Origin: JBDHRG01 sp039807445
Lineage (GTDB): Bacteria; Pseudomonadota; Gammaproteobacteria; Competibacterales; Competibacteraceae
Direction of reading: 5' to 3'
NCBI GenBank assembly: GCA_039807445.1
Contig: JBDHRG010000017.1
Location: 1-33,450 of the forward strand
Length of the DNA: 33,450 nt
The position numbers were made by a program, and so were the translations under genes. Position 1 is the stretch's first letter; the number at the start of each line of letters is the position of its first letter. Positions 14,014-22,494 of the stretch are shown piece by piece. The notes beneath the pieces were generated by a model that worked only from the letters and a program-made list of their open reading frames with translations, did no database searches and was not told the DNA's origin.

Positions 14014-15411
14014 CAGGGCAAACGCATCTTCTCATGATGTGAAATCGAGTCCTCCATGAGCGGGCAGTCACACCGAAATCACATGGCCGCTCATCACCTT
14101 GGCCAGATAGGCCTCGTCCCAGCCGGCCCGGCGGCGCTGGCCCTGCAGCCCGAGCTTGCGGCTCGACTCCTGGCGCAGCAGGTTCAGCGCGATGCGCCGC
14201 ACCACGGCCAGATTCGCTGGGGCATGATCCTTGCGCACGCGGCAGACATCTTCGCGAAACGCCAGGTCCAGAATCCAGTGGACGCTGTTCTCGATGCCCC
14301 AGTGGCTGCGCACGGCCTTATTGAGGCCGCGCGCCCCGACCTTCAGCGGCAGGCTCGAGAGGTAGTAGCGCGTCTCGCACTCGACGTTTGTCGCCGACCT
14401 GGCGTTCGCGCTGCACCAGGGCGAAGGTCTGCAGATCAGGCCAGGCGTGCGTGTCCGGGCGCAGGTATTGCGGCACCTCGATCAACCGGTAGCGGCGCAC
14501 TTCGCGCCGCCCGTGTGGCCCCTCGTCGAGGGTTTCATGGTAAGTAAGCACGCATTCCGATTTGGAAGCTATCGATTCGCGAGCAGCACCGCTGCTGCAA
14601 GGGCATTCAAAACGGTTTCCGCGACATACTTAGCTGCAGGCGCGGTTGGCGAAGCCGTTGTCCAGGCAGATCGCCCACAGGCCCTCGACCTCGTGGTGCA
14701 GGTTGCTGTGGTTGGCCTTGAGCGCCAGCACTTGAGGGGCCGCCACGCTCGCGGATCAGGCCGGCGATGTCCTTCTGGCAGCCCATCGCGTCGAGGGTGA
14801 CGATGCAGCCCTCGAGCTCGAGCAGCCGCAGCCGCTGCGGGATCGCGCTGATCTCGTTGGACTTGGCGTCGGTGCGCACTTGGCCGAGCACCAGGCGGTT
14901 GGCGCTGGCCCTGCGCGCTGACCCGGTGCAGTGCGCCGCGCCCGGCGCGGGCCGAGCCGCGCACGCTCTTGGCCCGCGATTGCCACCACGCCGCTGACCG
15001 TGGCGCTGATCGCCTTGAGGCCGGCCCGTGAAGGCCGTCTCGAACGCCGCCGGGTCGAGGCGCGCGAACAGGCGGGCGAAGGGGTCGGGCGAGGGGATGC
15101 CGTGGGGCAGTTCCAGGAAGCGGGCGAACCCGTCGCGCTTGGCCTCGCCGAACTCGGCGATCTCGCTCCAGTGATCGGCGCCGCCGAGCACGGCGCACAC
15201 CGCGAGGGTGAGGATGTCGAGCAGCTTGTGGCGTTTGGTGCGCTCGATGCGCGGGTCGAGCCGCACCGACAGGTGCTCGATCAGGCTCGACGGGAAGCGT
15301 TCGGACACGGGACGAAGGCTCGGCGGTGACAGGGTCGGTGCAGTGTGCGGCCTCCACGGGACCACGTGCATCAGTGCTCATTTCGCATCATGAGAAGATG
15401 CGTTTGCCCTG
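14014..15411 (-). mobile_element. ISAs1-family insertion sequence, inactivated
   Basis: The element is 1398 bp and bounded by 32-bp inverted repeats beginning CAGGGCAAACGCATCTTC at both ends, with one internal mismatch. The flanking 10-bp direct repeats differ at one base. The minus strand encodes an ISAs1/H-repeat-type DDE transposase broken by several frameshifts. The transposase segment near 14550-14635 contains roughly 75 bp more than the family alignment would need. The element sits just inside the right-hand copy of the duplicated gdh 3' end, between the hypothetical pair and the gdh terminator. Confidence 0.92.
14068..15371 (-). pseudogene. ISAs1-family transposase, multiply frameshifted
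   Basis: Recognisable pieces appear in order across three frames. The N-terminal segment has RTKRHKLLDILTLAVCAVLG and ADHWSEIAEFGEAK. A middle piece has NRLVLGQVRTDAKSNEISA and LEGCIVTLDAMGCQKDIAG. Then come ALKANHSNLHHEVEGLW, a broken HGRREVRRYRLIEVPQYL, and the C-terminal RSHWGIENSVHWILDLAFRED. Frames change near 15030, 14980, 14930, 14740 and 14390. The first catalytic region (normally AIDGK) is damaged, reading AIAGQ in one frame and AKS in another. Extra DNA lies between NGFANRA and YHETLDEG. The protein cannot be made intact. Confidence 0.9.
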
Positions 15412-15421
15412 GGAGAGGGGC
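15412..15421. repeat. Target-site duplication, right copy
   Basis: GGAGAGGGGC immediately follows the right IS end and pairs with GGAGAAGGGC at 14004-14013. The single mismatch implies some age since insertion. Confidence 0.75.
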
Positions 15422-15435
15422 TTTCTGGTCTAGTA

Positions 15436-15464
15436 GAAAAGAAACCGGCCTTGCGGCCGGTTTC
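15436..15464 (-). terminator. Rho-independent terminator of the glutamate dehydrogenase gene
   Basis: GAAACCGGCC-TTGC-GGCCGGTTTC forms a 10-bp stem with a four-base loop, followed on the minus strand by TTTTCT. It starts 27 bp after the gdh stop codon. The same hairpin is present in the displaced copy at 12776-12799. Confidence 0.85.
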
Positions 15465-15606
15465 TCTGCTTCAGGCCAAGCGCGTGTCGATCACGACACC
15501 GCGCCGATCTCGCCGACCGCGACCATCAGCATCGCCAGGTCGGCGCGCGGCGCGGCGCGCAGGTCGGCGATCACGCTCTTGAGGCGCCCGACGCCTTCGT
15601 GCGCCA
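15441..15606 (-). repeat. Direct repeat, copy B (native 3' end of glutamate dehydrogenase)
   Basis: This is the copy continuous with the full gene. It spans the terminator hairpin and the last ~38 codons. Identity with copy A ends sharply at both borders (after GCGCCA on the gene side, before GAAACC on the other), giving a repeat of 166 bp about 2.67 kb apart. Confidence 0.9.
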
Positions 15607-18600
15607 GCGCCATCCAGTCGGCGATCCACGCCGCCGGTTCGGTGTCGGTCAGCGAGAGCTTCAGCACCACCTTGGTCAGCGCGCGCAGCTGCGTGTACAG
15701 GTGGTCGAGCAGCGCCGCGCGGGCGCGGTTGGCCCAGTGGCTGCCGGTGGGAAGCGCGAGGATCGCTTCGCGCAGCCAGTCGAGCTCGAGGCGCTCGAAC
15801 AGCCCGAAGTACACCCGCGCCGCCTGCTCGGCCGGAAGCTTCGCCTGGCCGGCGAGCTCGATGATGTCGAGCGTCGAGTACAGCGGGTCGAGGCTCGCGG
15901 CCCATTCGGCGGTCTCGGCCGGCACATCCAGGCCCTTCAGCCGCTCGATCTCGGCGTGCAGCGCCTCGCCGGCGGCGCCCGGCAGCAGGCCCTTCATCGA
16001 CAGCAGGCGCTCGATGTCGGGGGCGAACTGGGCGACGGTGGCTTCGATGTCGAGCGGCGGGCGGCGGTTGCGCAGCAGCCACAGGCAGGCGCGGAACAGC
16101 AGCGCCTGGCTCGCCGAGATCATCTCGAGCTGCAGCGCCGCCGGCACCCGGTTGTCGAGCGCCTCGATCGCATCCCACAGCTTGCGCGCGCCGAACATCT
16201 CGCGCGCGGCGGCATAGGCGCGCGTGATCGCCGCCGGGTTCGCCCCGGTCAGCTCGGCGATGCGGAAGGCGAAGGTGCTGCCCATGCGGTTCAGCATCGA
16301 GTTGGTGATCACCGTGGCGATGATCTCGCGCTTCAGTGCGTGGCCGTCCATCAGCGCGCTGTAGTGCTGCTGCAGCGGCTGCGGGAAGTACGCGATCAGT
16401 TCGCGGCGCAGGTACGGGTCCTCGGGCACGTCGGACTGGATCAGCTCGTCGAACAGCGCGATCTTGCTGTAGGCGAGCAGCACCGCGATCTCGGGCGCGG
16501 TCAGCCCCCGGCCGGCGGCTTCGCGCTCGGCGATCGCCTCGTCCGAGGGCAGGAACTCGATCGCGCGGTCGAGCCGGCCGGCCTTCTCGAGCTGGCGGAT
16601 CACGCGTGCGTGCGCCTCGAGCAGCTGCGGCGCCTCGTGCACGGCGATGCTGATGATCTGCGGCTGCAGCACGTTCTGGCGCAGCACCAGCCAGGCGACC
16701 TCGTCGGTCATCTCGGCGAGAAGCTGATTGCGCTGCTTCTCGGTCATGTCGCCGGCCGCGACCACCTGGTTCAGCAGGATCTTGATGTTGACCTCGTGGT
16801 CGGAGGTGTTGACGCCGGCCGAGTTGTCGATCGCATCGGTCAAGACGCGGCCGCCGGCCAGCGCGTACTCGATGCGCCCGCGCTGGGTGAAGCCGAGGTT
16901 GCCGCCTTCGCCGACCACCTTGCAGCGCAGCTCGCGGCCGTCGATACGGATCGCGTCGTTGGCGCGATCGCCGACGTCGGCGTGCGTCTCGCTGGCGGCC
17001 TTGACGTAGGTGCCGATGCCGCCGTTCCACAACAGCTCGACCGACGCCTTCAGGATCGCCTGCATCAGCTCGTTGGGGGTGAGCCGCTCGGCGGCGATGC
17101 CGAGCTCGGCGCGTGCCTCGGGCGACAGGCTGATCGACTTGGCCGAGCGCGGGAACACGCCGCCGCCAGCCGAGATCAGCGCGGTGTCGTAGTCGGCCCA
17201 CGACGAGCGCGCGAGTGCGAACAGCCGCTCGCGCTCGCGGAAGCTCGTTTCGGCGTCGGGGTTCGGGTCGATGAAGATGTGGCGGTGGTCGAAGGCGGCG
17301 AGCAGACGGATGTGGCGCGACAGCAGCATGCCGTTGCCGAACACGTCGCCCGACATGTCGCCGATGCCGACCGCAGTGAAGTCCTCGGCCTGGATATCCT
17401 TGCCGAGCTCGCGGAACTGGCGCTTGACCGATTCCCAAGCGCCGCGGGCGGTGATGCCCATGCCCTTGTGGTCGTAGCCGGCCGAGCCGCCCGAGGCGAA
17501 GGCGTCGCCGAGCCAGAAGCCGTACTCGGCGGCCAGACCGTTGGCGATGTCGGAGAACGTCGCCGTACCCTTGTCGGCGGCGACCACCAGGTAGGGGTCG
17601 TCGGCGTCGAAGCGCACCACGTCGCGCGGCGGCACCACGCGGCCCTCGACCAGGTTGTCGGTGATGTCGAGCATGCCGCGCAACAGCGACTTGTAGCAGT
17701 GCACCACCTCGGCCTGGAGCGCTTCGCGGTCGCCGCCCGCGGGCGGGCGCTTGACGACGAAGCCGCCCTTCGAGCCGACCGGCACGATCACCGCGTTCTT
17801 GACGATCTGCGCCTTGACCAGACCCAGCACCTCGGTGCGGAAGTCTTCGCGGCGGTCGGACCAGCGCAGCCCGCCGCGCGCGACCTTGCCGCCGCGCAGG
17901 TGGATGCCCTCCATCCGCGGCGAATAGACGAAGATCTCGAACAGCGGCCGCGGCAGCGGCAGCTCGGGCACCTTGGCCGAGTCGAACTTGAACGACAGGT
18001 ACTCGTGCGGCTGCCCGTCGCTGCCGCTCTGGTAGGCGTTGGTGCGCAGCGTCGCCAGGATCACGGCGAGGAAGCGGCGCAGGATGCGGTCCTCGTCGAG
18101 CACGTCGACCGCCTCGAGCGTGTGCTCGATCTCGGCGACCATCTGCCCGGCGCGCGCCGGGTCGGTCTCGGCGGGCGCGAAGCGCGCACGGAACAGCGCC
18201 GCGAGCCTGGCAGTGATGCCGGCGTGCTTGGCCAGCGTCTCTTCCATGTAGCTCTGCGAGAACGGCACCCGCGTCTGCAACAGGTACTTGGCGTAGGCGC
18301 GCAGCACCACCACCTCGCGCGCCGGCAGACCGGCGCCGAGCACCAGGCGCTGGAAGCCGTCGCTCTCGAGTTCGCCGCGCCAGGCGCGGACGAAGGCGTC
18401 CTGGAAGATGTCGCGGACCTGCGCGACCTCGACGCGGATGCCGGGCGCCTCGCGCAGATCGAAGTCGACCAGCCACAGCTTGTCGCCGTCGCGGGTTTCG
18501 ATGTCGTAGGGGCGCGCCTCGAGCACGCCGAGGCCCATCTTCTCGAGCATCGGCAGCACTTCGGACAGCGCCACCATCGGCTGGCGGCCGCACATCTTGA

Positions 18601-20302
18601 AGCGCAGCAGGCCCTCGGGTGCCTCGAGCGGACGGTAGAGGTGGATGCCGAGCGTCTCGCCGGCGAGGATCTTCTCCAGGCGCTGGATGTCGCCGACCGC
18701 GGTGCGCGGCGTGAAGTCTTCCTCGTAGGCGGCGTTGAACGCCGTGCCGTAGCGGTTGTACAGCGCGTTGCCGCGACCCTCGCCGCACTCCTCGATCAGC
18801 GCCGCGTGCAGCCCGTCTTCCCACGAGACCATCGCTTCGGTGAGCTTGGCTTCGAGCGCGCCGGTGTCGTACTCGGGCACCTGGCCGGCGATGGTACGCA
18901 CCGTGAACAGCACGCGCGCCAGCACCGATTCGGTGAAGTCGACGGTGAACTCCGCGCTGCGACCGTTGAAGGTTTGCATCAGGATGGCTTGCATCCTGAT
19001 GCGCAGCTCGGTGTTGTAGCGCTCGCGCGGCACGTAGACGATGCACGAGACGAAGCGGCCGAAGGCGTCTTCGCGCGTGAACAGCGCCAGGCGCTGGCGC
19101 TCCTCGAGGTGCAGGATGCCCATCGCGATGCTGTAGAGCTGGTCGACATCGGCCTGGATCAGCTCGTCGCGCGGGAAGGTCTTGAGGATGTGGCGCAGCG
19201 CCTTGCCCGAGTGCGACACGCGCGGCAGCCCGGCGCGGTCGAACACCGCCTGCACCTTGCTGCGCAGCAGCGGGATCTCGGTCGGGCTGGTCAGGTAGGC
19301 GTCGGAGGTGTGCAGACCGAGGAAGCGCCATTCGCCGATGACCTGACCCGCGGCGTCGAAGCGCTTGACACCGATGTAGTCGAGCTGCACCGGGCGGTGC
19401 ACGGTCGAGTGTGCGTTGGCCTTGGTCAGGATCAGCAGCTTCGGCTCGAGCGCGCGCACGCGCGCCTGCTCGGGCAGCGCCTCGAAGCGCGCCGAGGGCG
19501 CGTCGTCCATCGCGCGGCGGATGCCGAGCCCGGTGCCGGGCTCGGGGCACAGGTGCAGCTGGCCCTCGACTTCCTTGAGCAGGTAGCCGGCGTAGCCGAG
19601 CAGGGTGAAATTGTCGTCGGCCATCCAGTCGAGGAAGGCACGGCCTTCCTCGACCTCTTCGGCGGGCAGCGGCAGCTTGGCGACGTCGAGCTCGTCGGCG
19701 ATCTCGGCCAGGCGCGCCTTCATCCGCGGCCAGTCTTCGACCGCGGCGCGTACATCACCGAGCACGCGCTCGAGGTCGGCGCGCAGGGTGTCGAGCTTGG
19801 CCAGGTCGGTTTCGCGGTCGATCTCGAAGTGCATCACCGCCAGCGCCGCACCCTCGTTGGCCGCGGCCGCTCGCACCGCGTGCACCTCGCCCGAGGTCTC
19901 GTCGCGGACCAGGCGCACCACCGGGTGGATCAGCCGCTGCACGGTGAAGCCGTGGCGGTTGATCTCCATGCCCACCGAGTCGACCAGGAACGGCATGTCC
20001 GGCACCACCAGCTCGGCCACGGTGTGGGTCGAGCGCCAGCCGTGCTCTTCGTAGACCGGGTTGTAGACCCGTACCGCCGCTTCGCCCGGGCGCTGCGCGC
20101 GGACGAAGTTCCAGTGCGCCAGCACCGCGCCGTAGAGGTCTTCGGGGTCGTCGTCGCCGAGGTCTTCGGGCGGCACCTGGGCGAAGTACAGCCGCGCGAA
20201 GTCGCCGGCGAGCTGCGCCGCACCCGGCGGCAGGCGCTCTTCGAGGCGGGCGGCGACGCGGTCGACCAGTTGCGCCTTCTTGTCGGGTAGGGTGTCGAAC
20301 AT
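15491..20302 (-). CDS. gdhB: NAD-specific glutamate dehydrogenase, large (~1600-residue) type
   Basis: The 1603-residue protein has the length and layout of the large bacterial NAD-GDH. A long N-terminal regulatory region (about 1-700) opens MFDTLPDKKAQLVDRVAARL and contains DMPFLVDSVGMEINRHG. The catalytic domain (about 770-1200) contains ARGGLRWSDRREDFRTEV and the substrate lysines in VGSKGGFVVKR. The dinucleotide-binding part contains GGSAGYDHKGMGITARGAW and VGIGDMSGDVFGNGMLLS. A C-terminal helical region follows. The enzyme converts glutamate and NAD+ to 2-oxoglutarate, ammonia and NADH, mainly for catabolism. GGAG lies nine bases before the ATG. It is downstream of the RpiR-family regulator, same strand, with a 146-bp gap. 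Its 3' end is duplicated at 12776-12941. Confidence 0.96.
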   Translation of the reverse strand: MFDTLPDKKAQLVDRVAARLEERLPPGAAQLAGDFARLYFAQVPPEDLGDDDPEDLYGAVLAHWNFVRAQRPGEAAVRVYNPVYEEHGWRSTHTVAELVVPDMPFLVDSVGMEINRHGFTVQRLIHPVVRLVRDETSGEVHAVRAAAANEGAALAVMHFEIDRETDLAKLDTLRADLERVLGDVRAAVEDWPRMKARLAEIADELDVAKLPLPAEEVEEGRAFLDWMADDNFTLLGYAGYLLKEVEGQLHLCPEPGTGLGIRRAMDDAPSARFEALPEQARVRALEPKLLILTKANAHSTVHRPVQLDYIGVKRFDAAGQVIGEWRFLGLHTSDAYLTSPTEIPLLRSKVQAVFDRAGLPRVSHSGKALRHILKTFPRDELIQADVDQLYSIAMGILHLEERQRLALFTREDAFGRFVSCIVYVPRERYNTELRIRMQAILMQTFNGRSAEFTVDFTESVLARVLFTVRTIAGQVPEYDTGALEAKLTEAMVSWEDGLHAALIEECGEGRGNALYNRYGTAFNAAYEEDFTPRTAVGDIQRLEKILAGETLGIHLYRPLEAPEGLLRFKMCGRQPMVALSEVLPMLEKMGLGVLEARPYDIETRDGDKLWLVDFDLREAPGIRVEVAQVRDIFQDAFVRAWRGELESDGFQRLVLGAGLPAREVVVLRAYAKYLLQTRVPFSQSYMEETLAKHAGITARLAALFRARFAPAETDPARAGQMVAEIEHTLEAVDVLDEDRILRRFLAVILATLRTNAYQSGSDGQPHEYLSFKFDSAKVPELPLPRPLFEIFVYSPRMEGIHLRGGKVARGGLRWSDRREDFRTEVLGLVKAQIVKNAVIVPVGSKGGFVVKRPPAGGDREALQAEVVHCYKSLLRGMLDITDNLVEGRVVPPRDVVRFDADDPYLVVAADKGTATFSDIANGLAAEYGFWLGDAFASGGSAGYDHKGMGITARGAWESVKRQFRELGKDIQAEDFTAVGIGDMSGDVFGNGMLLSRHIRLLAAFDHRHIFIDPNPDAETSFRERERLFALARSSWADYDTALISAGGGVFPRSAKSISLSPEARAELGIAAERLTPNELMQAILKASVELLWNGGIGTYVKAASETHADVGDRANDAIRIDGRELRCKVVGEGGNLGFTQRGRIEYALAGGRVLTDAIDNSAGVNTSDHEVNIKILLNQVVAAGDMTEKQRNQLLAEMTDEVAWLVLRQNVLQPQIISIAVHEAPQLLEAHARVIRQLEKAGRLDRAIEFLPSDEAIAEREAAGRGLTAPEIAVLLAYSKIALFDELIQSDVPEDPYLRRELIAYFPQPLQQHYSALMDGHALKREIIATVITNSMLNRMGSTFAFRIAELTGANPAAITRAYAAAREMFGARKLWDAIEALDNRVPAALQLEMISASQALLFRACLWLLRNRRPPLDIEATVAQFAPDIERLLSMKGLLPGAAGEALHAEIERLKGLDVPAETAEWAASLDPLYSTLDIIELAGQAKLPAEQAARVYFGLFERLELDWLREAILALPTGSHWANRARAALLDHLYTQLRALTKVVLKLSLTDTEPAAWIADWMALAHEGVGRLKSVIADLRAAPRADLAMLMVAVGEIGAVS

Positions 20303-20448
20303 GCTCGGAATCTCCGTGCTGGGTTGCCCTGGGCCGCGCCGGGATCACCGGCGGCGGATCGTGAAACCGTTGTCGCGGGTGAAGTCTAGTGGCTGCCCCG
20401 CGGCGGCGTGGGCGGACCGATGTCCGGGCGGAAAGCCCGCCTGCGTAT

Positions 20449-21363
20449 TCACACCTGTATGCTGAGCGCCTTGATCAACGCCTCGCGGTCTTCGAGTGCC
20501 TTGACCGCAGCGTCGCCGAGCTTCCACGCCACCACCATCAGCAGGCCTTCGCACAGCACCATCGCGCCCGCCTGGCTGTTGCCGAAGAACGAGCCGCCGG
20601 TCGGGACGATGAAGGTGTGCTGCGCGGTGCGCGCCAGCGGCGAGCCGTGCGAGTCGGTGATCGCGACCACCGGCGTGGCGCGGCTGGTGGCGATGCGCGC
20701 CGCGTCGGCGGTGGCGCGCGTGTACGGGTGCGCGCCGATCACCACCAGCACGTCGCGCGCGTCGAGCTGCGCCAGACCGTGACCGACACCGTGCTCGATC
20801 GAGCCCAGCACCGCGACGTCGTCGCGCAGCATGCCGAGCGCGTACGACAGGAAGCTCGCCACCGGGTACATCTGCCGCAGCCCGTGCACGCGCACGCGGC
20901 GCGCGGTCGCCAGCACGCCGGCGACGGTCTCGAGCGTCTCGGGCGCGATCCGCGCCAGCAGCTGCTGGATGTTGGTGGTTTCCTCGGCGGCGATCTGGCC
21001 GAGCATCGCCATCGCCATGCCGGTCTGCGCCGAACTCTTCAGCAGCCTGTCGGCGCGGCGGCTGTAGTAACGCGCCTCTTCGCTCAAGTGGGTGCGGAAC
21101 ACCGCCTGGAAGGCGCCGAAGCCCGGGTAGCCGAGGCGCCGGGCGAGGCGCGTCAGCGTCGAGGCGTTAACGCCGATCGCCGCCGCGAGGCTCGAGATCG
21201 ACTCGAGCGCCGCACGCTTGGGGTCGTCGAGCATCGCCACCAGCGCACGCTGCGCCTGCCGGCCCAGCGACAGCGTCGGGTCGGCAGCGTCGATCGAAGC
21301 GAGCAATGCGCGCAGTTCGTCGAGGGTCTGGGGCGAGGAGCGGTCTGCACTCATGGTTTGCAT
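20449..21363 (-). CDS. MurR/RpiR-family regulator with SIS domain
   Basis: The 304-residue protein has an N-terminal RpiR helix-turn-helix (about residues 30-85, with LAAAIGVNASTLTRLARRLGYPGFGAFQ). A C-terminal SIS sugar-phosphate-binding domain follows (about 130-275, with RRVRVHGLRQMYPVASFLSYAL, then DVLVVIGAHPYTRATADAARIA and VVAITDSHGSPLA). Family members sense phosphosugars or related metabolites. The start is uncertain between ATG 21363, with AAGG four bases upstream, and ATG 21354. It precedes the glutamate dehydrogenase gene on the same strand, which may be one of its targets. The upstream region has a perfect 14-bp palindrome with related half-sites, a likely autoregulatory operator. 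The effector is unknown. Confidence 0.92.
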   Translation of the reverse strand: MQTMSADRSSPQTLDELRALLASIDAADPTLSLGRQAQRALVAMLDDPKRAALESISSLAAAIGVNASTLTRLARRLGYPGFGAFQAVFRTHLSEEARYYSRRADRLLKSSAQTGMAMAMLGQIAAEETTNIQQLLARIAPETLETVAGVLATARRVRVHGLRQMYPVASFLSYALGMLRDDVAVLGSIEHGVGHGLAQLDARDVLVVIGAHPYTRATADAARIATSRATPVVAITDSHGSPLARTAQHTFIVPTGGSFFGNSQAGAMVLCEGLLMVVAWKLGDAAVKALEDREALIKALSIQV

Positions 21364-21399
21364 TCAGCCTTGTGTTTGCAAATTTCTAATGCTCATCTG

Positions 21400-21413
21400 A
21401 TTTGCATGCAAAT
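21400..21413. promoter_or_regulatory. Palindromic operator candidate of the RpiR-family regulator
   Basis: ATTTGCATGCAAAT is a perfect 14-bp palindrome 37 bp upstream of the regulator start. Related pieces flank it: GTTTGCAAAT at 21374-21383, TTTGCGCAT just beyond, and TTGCAT overlapping the start. The cluster sits in an AT-rich island in otherwise GC-rich DNA, as expected for a promoter-operator. Confidence 0.65.
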
Positions 21414-21467
21414 GTATTTGCGCATCCAGTGGCAATCCAGCTTTCCGCGAGCATGCGCCACCAATGC

Positions 21468-21493
21468 AAAGGGCCAGGTTTCCCCGGCCCTTT
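21468..21493 (-). terminator. Terminator-like hairpin after purC
   Basis: AAAGGGCC and GGCCCTTT form an 8-bp stem with a 10-base loop, 25 bp after the purC stop on the minus strand. The T-tract is only three bases and part of the stem, so termination strength is uncertain. Confidence 0.6.
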
Positions 21494-21517
21494 CGGCGAT
21501 CGGTGCTGCAGCCCCGC

Positions 21518-22411
21518 TCAGGCGGCGGTCAGCCGGGTCAGCGCCTCGCGGTACTTGGCGGCGGTCTTGTCGAGGATCTCCTCGGGCAGCACCGGGCCGG
21601 GCGGCTGCTTGTCCCAGTCGAGCGTCTCGAGGTAGTCGCGCACGAACTGCTTGTCGAAGCTCGGCGGGTTGGTACCCGGCTGGTACTGGTCAGCCGGCCA
21701 GAAGCGCGACGAGTCGGGCGTCAGCGCCTCGTCCATCAGCACCAGCCCGCCGTGTTCGTCGAGACCGAACTCGAACTTGGTGTCGGCGATGATGATGCCG
21801 CGGCTCAAGGCGTATTCGGCGGCTTCGCGGTACAGGCGCAGGCTGACCGCGCGCACCTGCTCGGCCAGGTCGCGGCCGATCGCGGCGACGATCGCCTCGA
21901 AGCTGACGTTCTCGTCGTGGTCGCCGAGCGCGGCCTTGGTCGAGGGGGTGAAGATCGGCTCGGGCAGCGGGTCTGCCATCCTCAGCCCGGCGGGCAGCGC
22001 GATGCCGCACACCGCACCGCAGGCCTGATAGTCCTTCCAGCCCGAGCCGATCAGGTAGCCGCGCACGATCGCCTCGACCGGCAAGCCCTTCAGTTTGCGC
22101 GCGACCACGGCGCGGTCGGCGACCCGGGCGCGCTCGGTCGCGTCGGACAGCACCTGCTCGAGGCTCACCGTGGCCAGGTCGAGGTGGTTACGGACGATGT
22201 GGCGGGTGCGCGCGAACCAGAAATTCGACACCGCGGTCAGGATCGCGCCCTTGCCCGGGATCGGTGTGGGCAGGATCACGTCGAAGGCCGACAGGCGGTC
22301 GGTGGCGACGATCAGGATGTGCTGGGCGTCGATCGCGTAGACGTCGCGCACCTTGCCGCGGTAGACCAGCGGCAGGCTGGCGAGCTCGGGTGGCGCATCG
22401 TGCAGGCTCAC
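21518..22411 (-). CDS. purC: Phosphoribosylaminoimidazole-succinocarboxamide synthase (SAICAR synthetase)
   Basis: The chosen start is GTG at 22411, because GAGGAG lies eight bases upstream; the frame is open much further, but no better start is seen. The 297-residue protein begins SLHDAPPELASLPLVYRGKVRDVY, has DRLSAFDVILPTPIPGKG, then PVEAIVRGYLIGSGWKDYQ, then GIIIADTKFEFG and LMDEALTPDSSRFWPADQY. These are the ATP, CAIR and aspartate-binding segments of PurC. It ligates aspartate to CAIR in de novo purine synthesis. The ~297-residue form is the longer, yeast-like type rather than the ~237-residue E. coli type. It appears to be a single-gene unit with its own terminator. Confidence 0.95.
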   Translation of the reverse strand: MSLHDAPPELASLPLVYRGKVRDVYAIDAQHILIVATDRLSAFDVILPTPIPGKGAILTAVSNFWFARTRHIVRNHLDLATVSLEQVLSDATERARVADRAVVARKLKGLPVEAIVRGYLIGSGWKDYQACGAVCGIALPAGLRMADPLPEPIFTPSTKAALGDHDENVSFEAIVAAIGRDLAEQVRAVSLRLYREAAEYALSRGIIIADTKFEFGLDEHGGLVLMDEALTPDSSRFWPADQYQPGTNPPSFDKQFVRDYLETLDWDKQPPGPVLPEEILDKTAAKYREALTRLTAA

Positions 22412-22494
22412 GGGGCGGCTCCTCAAGGGGGTTACTCGAGGCGGGCAATCTACGCGGCCGGCGATGATGGCGCAATCGAGCACGCGCGGGGGAT

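Noticed and set aside
15599..20290. Open frame of about 1560 codons on the plus strand opposite NAD-glutamate dehydrogenase
   Set aside because: The protein is low-complexity (Arg, Gln, Val, His, Leu) and exactly mirrors the real gene; third-position GC bias explains it.
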